Shown here: positions 58,511 through 64,000 of the stretch, piece after piece
Position numbering within the stretch: position 1 is the stretch's first letter
How the letters are laid out: every line of letters starts with the position of its first letter
From: Tipula vernalis
Taxonomy: Eukaryota > Arthropoda > Insecta > Diptera > Tipulidae
Direction of reading: 5' to 3'
DNA length: 64,000 nucleotides
NCBI GenBank assembly: GCA_958295665.1
Contig: OY282558.1
Coordinates: 332,293,106-332,357,105, forward strand
Notes under the pieces: generated by a model
What the model saw: the letters and a program-made list of their open reading frames with translations, nothing else
Database searches by the model: none
What the model was told of the DNA's origin: nothing
Position numbers and translations under genes: made by a program

Positions 58511-58619
58511 TCAGCAGCGAATAAAAATGTTTCAGCGATCGATAATTTAGAACTGTAGTTAATAAGAGGAATAATGTAAGCATAATTACCTTTGACCTCC
58601 GAAGAAACCAAGGAAAACA

Positions 58620-59222
58620 TGTCAGATTAGATTACGGACGGTGTTAGAAGACACAAAGAGTTAATTCCAAGAATTGAAAATCACTAAACGCGGGCACAAG
58701 GAATTAAGGCCATCGCTGATCTACACAGAGATTATGTAGAGTAGTTAATCTAATCTTCTGACAAAGGAAACTTGAAAGGTGACAAAGGAAACTTGAAAGA
58801 TGGGTATGGTCGACATTTAATCGAGAAAGATTCATTACGCGCTGAGAAACAAAGTGACAAAGAACAATTAATACATAAACATAATACATATTGTAGCTTG
58901 TTTCGATCTGCAAGCAGTTTTGCAATGCCCAAAAGAAGAGGTTTCCGTTTTTTATTATAAATCGAAACTAAATACATTAAATTTTACAATTTACGAAATG
59001 AAACAGAATAAGCAAGCCAATCAATGCCACTATTATATCTGGGATGAAACACAAGGACAAAGAGAGGCTAATGAAATTGGGACTTGCCTTTTTAATTATA
59101 TAGCAAAGAAGTCAAAGGCTAACGCAGATGAAGATACAATATTATAGAATTAATTCTGTATTCCGATAACTGTGTTGGGCAGCAGAAAATTAGGTATTTA
59201 TTACTATGTATGTTTACGCTGT
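58620..59222 (+). pseudogene. DUF7869-like transposase fragment (second copy)
   Basis: RRHKELIPRIENH then a stop (Tyr expected), TRAQGIKAIADLHRDYVE, stops, then HLIEKDSLRAEKQSDKEQL. In another frame come LQCPKEEVSVFYYKSKL, LNFTIYEMKQNKQ and REANEIGTCLFNYIA, and after 59150 in a third frame YSDNCVGQQKIRYL. These blocks align in order with the transposase at 7602-9724 (ESHYCRA, NCPRAD, WSDSC), so it is the same superfamily but a different family. The cysteine pair region is deleted. A 21-bp duplication (AAAGGAAACTTGAAAGGTGAC twice, near 58763) is present. The last catalytic block is missing. Confidence 0.65.
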
Positions 59223-59245
59223 GATGAAATACAAAAACATTAAAT

Positions 59246-59736
59246 GTTAAGAATTTAATTTGTCTGTCTGTAATAAGTTGATTTTTCAGCATTTTTTATA
59301 GACAAATATATTAATTGTTCATGGCAATCCCAATATTTTCGATTTGGTAAATCAGAAAAATACAGAGGCCAATCGCTCATAATATATCTATTGAAAAAAG
59401 TAGAAATATATTCCCCCGTCCCCGTAGTTTTGGCTGAAGGCCCAAAGAGTTATACCAATGTACCACTCTGCAAAAATGAGAACCCTCCATGAGTTCTTTC
59501 TGTTGGTAGTTTGGTTTCGTACTGAAAAGTACGGTCTACTCATCGGGCAGCTACGACCGTAAGTATCTGGCCAGAACGTACTGACATAGCGAATTATTAT
59601 TCACTACATCAAACATAAAAACCCATGGAGAAACCTCATTTGTGTGTGTATTTTTCTGATTTACCAAATCGAAAATATTGGGATTGCCATGAACAATTAA
59701 TATATTTGTCTATAAAAAATGCCGAAAAATCAACTT
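59246..59736. mobile_element. Inverted-repeat element with 13-bp direct repeats at its edges
   Basis: The left arm 59275-59363 (AAGTTGATTTTTCAGCATTT, ATGGCAATCCCAATATTTTC, GATTTGGTAAATCAGAAAAA) is inverted at 59648-59736. AAAAACATTAAAT occurs just outside at 59233-59245 and 59737-59749 and may be a target duplication, although the left arm starts 30 bp inside it. The ~285-bp spacer holds GC-richer non-coding sequence (CCCCCGTCCCCGTAG; GGGCAGCTACGACCG) that I could not assign. Confidence 0.65.
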
Positions 59737-59749
59737 AAAAACATTAAAT

Positions 59750-60345
59750 CTATTATGCATACATTTTTAATTGCTGCACACACACAGAACGAGGGTGATT
59801 AAGCATACTATGTAATTGAACGGCAGATAAAGCGCTTTTTAAAATCAGGGGCAATTTTTCTGCCTGCACAATATATTCGAATAATAAAAAAATGCAAAAA
59901 AATAACTGGAGGTCCATATTTGGTAAAGGAATAAGGAAATATCGTATTCAGATTTTGTCGATTTGAAACTACTAAATACGAAAATAGGAAACAGGAAGAA
60001 TACTGAGCAAAAATTGACTGAAAGGTGATCTATACATAATTTTATATAAGACATCCTACTCAGAAAAGTAACATAACTCAAATTAGGGATGAAACTTTAT
60101 AAAAGTTAGAAGGCTTTTTCTGAAAATTTGAAAAACTTCTTTCATTTTTATGGAAAATAGATCCCAAAGAATATATAAGAAAACAAAAATAGAGCTTCCC
60201 CATTAGGAGAAAGTTTTTTTATTTTTATTTCAAGGTAGAGTGAAATCTTATCTATTGGTTTTCATTCCGTCATTTTTGAGGGGTTTTAACAAGTTATTAA
60301 ATATTTGTGGAATTACCACTCATTTAAGTTAGTACTTTTTAGTAA
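59750..60345. other. No gene seen
   Basis: AT-rich DNA without supported features; the minus-strand frame at 59845-60081 is low in complexity and lacks known motifs. Confidence 0.4.
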
Positions 60346-60461
60346 GAGGAAGCGGGGAAATAACATAATATAACATGGATCTAGGAAGCCAGAATAAAGC
60401 GCATTGCCTCGTTTCCAGTGCAATAAAATTTGTTTTATGTTATTTTATTTTCCCGCTTCCT
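60346..60461. repeat. Short palindromic MITE-like element
   Basis: AGGAAGCGGGGAAATAACAT (60347) is inverted at the right as ATGTTATTTTATTTTCCCGCTTCCT with a small internal gap. The ~50-bp spacer reads ACATGGATCTAGG. Total length is about 116 bp. Confidence 0.65.
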
Positions 60462-60512
60462 GTTTGAATTTGTCTTAAAAATACAAAAACAACATAACAT
60501 ATAATTTTAGAT

Positions 60513-61515
60513 GTTAGGGTAGACAGGGACACTTTGTTACATGCGATAAGTCGTTATAGAGCAATTTCCTCAAAAACTAAAGCTAATATTAACTCAGCGT
60601 AAATGAGTAATTTTATGGTTCGGCGATCGGACGTGTTTTACATAAGCGAGAGTGGAAAGTGTGTTTTGATGTGCAGTAAGCAAAAAGTTACTGTTGTAGA
60701 TTGTTTTGTATTGTTGCCTAATTAACAAAAATTTTGAGTAGGGCATACGATAAATGTCTGGCAAAACATAATATTCGCACAAAAATTGCACTTTGTCGGA
60801 AAATACCTACTCTGGGGTAAATTGGGACAAATTTAGCCGGGCTTTGTGACGTATAACAACCTGCCTTATTGAGAAATTATTTAAATGTATTACAACAAAT
60901 ATTATTATCTGATCAGTTTCAGAATAATGAGGATTTATAAACGAAAAAAACCGGCGAGAGACGTCGGAAACAACGATGGCAGCCGCTGTCGGTATGGGCA
61001 TCTCCCAAAATCGCAGCATTAGATCCGTGTCTAAGGAAATGGGCATTTGCCGTCCAACCTTGTGCCGCTTTGAAAAAACACAAAAAACCAACTCGGCAGG
61101 AGTATCAACGGCAGTTCCAAAAAGTAAATTCGGATACAGCAGGAACTCAATTTTTAACAAAGAGGAAGGGATCAAACTGACGGAAAATGTCAAGTACGTA
61201 TCAAAAATATATGTTAGTTTAACACAGTAGGAATTGAGAAAATTTGCTTATCATTCCGCTGTTTCTGCTTAGAGAAAAAAGTCCCGAGATTAGTGCCGAG
61301 AAGGGAACGAAGCAAATTTTTATCAACTTATGGAACATTTCATTCATCATGTTCGATCATCTCTAGATCGACCAGTTTTTTTACTTCTCGAGAACTGTGA
61401 GTCACATTTAGCCGTTATTAGCTTGGCAAAGGAAAATGGAGTTATTATGCTGTCGTTTCCACCGCATTGCTCGCATAAAATGCAACCTCTAAACCGAAGT
61501 TGTTACAACAACTAA
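60513..61515 (+). pseudogene. pogo/Tigger-like (DDE_1) transposon fragment with core deletion
   Basis: TTAGGGTAGACAGGGACACT at 60514 may be a terminus. From about 60931, RIYKRKKPARDVGNN in one frame and then AAAVGMGISQNRSIRSVSKEMGICRPTLCRF in the next (ATG 60976) give the helix-turn-helix that opens Tigger/pogo transposases. That frame ends at 61230. After a gap, HFIHHVRSSLDRPVFLLLENCESHLAV and ENGVIMLSFPPHCSHKMQPLNRS (61333-61497) are the second catalytic block. The expected LLLDN is LLLEN, so an acidic residue is altered. The region between, including the first Asp, is deleted. A host gene derived from Tigger is unlikely given the breaks. Confidence 0.7.
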
Positions 61516-61659
61516 GTTAATCAATAATTCAAGTGGTTTTACACTTTAAAAATATACAAATATTGTAGCTAAAACTTGAAAACAAATAATCAAAAGTTGC
61601 CTGATAAATCAACTAGATGTGTTACATATCTCTAAGCAAATAATTCATTTCAACTTTAG

Positions 61660-61855
61660 GCATTTGTGGTACAACTATCAGTAGAAGCGATACGAGCGAT
61701 ACAATTCATTTGATCTATGCTGCAAGGTTGACGAAGCATTTTTCAATTTAACAGAAATTCGCTCCACTACATTCGTCGATGCTATACTACAACGAATTAA
61801 ATTTACCAAACGACAGCTTGAAACATTTATTGTGGAAGTGGAACTAGCAGTATAA
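61660..61855 (+). other. Exon-like end of an unknown coding sequence
   Basis: After an acceptor-like TTTCAACTTTAG (about 61650-61661), one plus frame reads HLWYNYQ, a TAG near 61680, then YNSFDLCCKVDEAFFNL, FVDAILQRIKFTKRQLETF and IVEVELAV, ending in TAA at about 61853. The charged helical end looks protein-like. I do not recognise it. It may be the C-terminus of the adjacent pogo-like element, of another transposon, or of a host gene. Confidence 0.25.
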
Positions 61856-61924
61856 ACCATTATAATTCATTTAAAAATTAATTTGCCCTTTAGTTCATAT
61901 ATGTATATAACATCAGGTATAACG

Positions 61925-62345
61925 TCATATCGGGATCACACCATTGTACCATGTTACCTTCATACATTCATACGATCATAAAATCGTACCACGATATCTT
62001 CACACCATCAAACTATCATTCCATCGCGCTATCATACCATCAAACCATCAAAACGTCACATAATCATTTCATCATACTGTCACACCATCTCACCATCATA
62101 CCATTAAACCATCATATCATCATTCCATCATGCCATTACACAATCATACCACCAAGCCATTTCACCTTTATACCATCATATCATTACACCATCATGTAAT
62201 TGTACCATCCATACATCGTACCATCATACCATCATACTGTCATACAACCGTACCATCCTTCAATCATACTATCGTACCATCACACCATCTTACCATCTTA
62301 CCATCGTTCATCATCAACATAACTATCACAGTCACTATTACTATC
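61925..62345. repeat. Degenerate ACCATCAT-type minisatellite
   Basis: About 400 bp of repeats around ACCATCAT/ACCATCAC/TACCATCA with frequent single-base changes. Frames through it encode His/Ile/Thr/Ser-rich low-complexity peptides and should not be called genes. Confidence 0.85.
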
Positions 62346-62587
62346 ACAACCACCATCACCGTTAATAGAATAATGATACACGTCATCCAATCGGTAAAGC
62401 TCCAGAAATTCCTTCATGGTAACTTTGAACCTGATTATCACCCCCAGAAGAAGGAGGTGAATATGTGAGATATTAACAGTGACTGCCCTTAGGTCTGAAA
62501 CAATAATTGTGAAAAGTTTGAAAACGGTCAAGGCGTGTGAATTTGTATAAATATCAGACATACAAAGACTCACTTTTATGTATTGTA

Positions 62588-62719
<132 letters not shown>

Positions 62720-64000
62720 CGTCCCTGCCCAAAAGCGGCTAGCACTACGACCTAAAAGATCTTTTGTGCTGTTGGGTACTGTTACTCCAGGAGCTTCTCC
62801 ACCTCTCTAATAAAGGCGAGAATGCTATTTATAGAGGCCAATTTACATTTCTCCGGGGTCAGATACCTCTCTTCAAAATGAATCCACCTCCGTGTGCACA
62901 GAGCAACACACTCACATAGTATGTGTTCTGCGGTTTCTGTCTCTTCCAAACAGAGTCGGCACTCCGTCTCTGTGGACAGGTTCATTTTGTTCAAATGATA
63001 TCTCAGGTTACAGTGACCTGAGAGAAAACTCACAAGTTTCCTAATATTTCCTTTGCTGAAATTGATCGCCAAATTTTTGTGGTGAAATGGTCTGATCAAA
63101 GATTTGGCTTGTCTAAGGCCGGGAATACAGTTCCAATAAGTCAAGCACTGTATTTTTTCCCATTTACTGATTGTGTAGGTTGCAGAAGCCCACGGGATAC
63201 CACAAAAAGGCTCAGGGCCAATGAGTGTAGTCGACGAGCCTGCCCGTGCAAGTTCGTCGGCTATCTCATTTCCAGTGATGCCCATGTGACCAGGCACCCA
63301 CCACAACCTTACTTTGTTTTAACAAGAGAGAGATTGTAGCAGTTTATAACAACTTTGAACCGACTTGGAAACCAAGCAGTTAGAAGCCAATGCTTTCAGT
63401 GCTGCTTGGCTGTCAGACAAAATGTGGATGGATGCGCCTTTAAGACCTTTGGTCATAATAATAGAGGCGCAGATTTCGATTACGTGAATTTCGGCTAGAA
63501 AAACACTGGGGTAAGTACCCAGTGATTTCGATATTTTGTGATTGGGTCCAAAGACACCAATGCCGACTCCACTATCCATTTTTGATCCATCAGTGTACCA
63601 GACTAGGCTGTTAGGTTTCATCTGCGGTAACCCAGTATCCCAGTCTGTTCTATCGGGGATTGTTACCACGAAATTCCTGCCAAAGCAGAGTTCTTTCGGC
63701 ATAACGTCCGGGACACTAAATAACATATTCAGGTCTGGAAGTTCATTCAAAATGTCCAGGTGACCCATATGGTCATCATGACTGTATTGATTCGCGAGCT
63801 TCAATCTAGCTGCACAGGTAGCAGCTGATTTTTTGACGTGGATATGAAGTGGAGTGAGCCCGATGAGAGCTTCCATTGCCGCCGTAGGGCAGGTGCGCAT
63901 AGCACCTGTAATTCCGAGACATGCTAGTCTCTGTAATGAGGTCAGCTTGTTCATAATAACTTTTTGCTGTACCTTAGGCCACCAAACTATTGCCCCATAT
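62720..64000 (-). pseudogene. LINE ORF2 C-terminus with RNase H and zinc knuckle, one frameshift, 5' part outside window
   Basis: The frame is open from the window end (YGAIVWWPKVQQKVI) through MNKLTSLQRLACLGITGAM, the connection domain of non-LTR RTs, to LVWYTDGSKMDSGVGIGVFG (first RNase H Asp), AEIHVIEICA (Glu) and ILSDSQAALKAL (Asp), stopping at 63319. A (CT)n length change near 63325 shifts the frame, and the second open frame (63306-62782) has WWVPGHMGITGNEIADELAR, the last RNase H motif. Then come a CRLCLEETETAEHILCEC zinc-binding motif and the stop at 62782. The 3' untranslated region and poly(A) follow. An RNase H on ORF2 suggests the I, Loa or R1-like groups rather than Jockey or CR1. 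Apart from the one shift it looks fairly young. Confidence 0.85.

Noticed and set aside
61951..62468. Open frames of 82 and 112 codons rich in His, Ile, Thr and Ser
   Set aside because: They follow the ACCATCAT minisatellite; composition is explained by the repeat.
62298..62573. 91-codon minus-strand frame
   Set aside because: Overlaps the minisatellite edge, no domain, no homology-like pattern.

Overview
The window is a stretch of AT-rich insect nuclear DNA made almost entirely of transposable elements in various states of decay. I see no convincing intact host gene. The set of families points to an insect: an env-bearing Ty3/gypsy (errantivirus-type) element, two CsRn1/Kabuki-type Ty3/gypsy elements, hAT, P-like and pogo/Tigger-like DNA transposons, a DUF7869-like transposase family, several LINEs and many palindromic MITEs. 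A beetle is possible, but the species cannot be fixed from the sequence alone.

Layout. 1-4989: broken errantivirus-type element (gag, pol lacking the RT core, env, 3' LTR), followed by (AT)n and a 490-bp palindrome (5234-5723). 6083-6379: MITE flanked by TTAA. 7059-10296: degenerate DNA transposon with a DUF7869-like transposase. 11870-16557: CsRn1-type retrotransposon with a tRNA-Trp-type primer binding site. 17385-23640: a second, more decayed CsRn1-type element split by a 2.85-kb hAT (17916-20768) that has an 8-bp target duplication. 24440-25337: env tail plus LTR of another errantivirus-type element. 25421-30197: a MITE split by a 4.3-kb apparently non-coding retroposon (copy A) with a 24-bp target duplication and an (AATC)n tail. 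30326-33466: a large palindrome whose spacer holds a LINE. 36660-38370: decayed Jockey-type LINE. 40147-42990: foldback element whose arms are arrays of a 14-17-bp repeat. 46747-47790: copy B of the retroposon, itself carrying a TA-flanked MITE. 47977-58510: inverted repeats, a P-like fragment, and a BED-finger hAT pseudogene. 58620-59222: second DUF7869-like fragment. 60513-61515: pogo/Tigger-like fragment. 62720-64000: minus-strand LINE 3' end with RNase H, running off the window.

How the parts relate. The nesting gives a relative insertion order: hAT after CsRn1 copy 2; retroposon A after the MITE that it splits; the TA-flanked MITE after retroposon B; the LINE probably after the 30326-33466 palindrome.

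The most novel-looking item is the retroposon pair A/B. Both have long target duplications, a near-identical stem-loop within about 60 bp of the 5' end, AT-rich internal repeats and an (AATC)n tail, and neither has a recognisable protein. This suggests a non-autonomous retroposon mobilised by a LINE in trans. The 2.8-kb foldback element is the second candidate. Coding calls come from reading translations by eye; domain names are from memory and were not searched.
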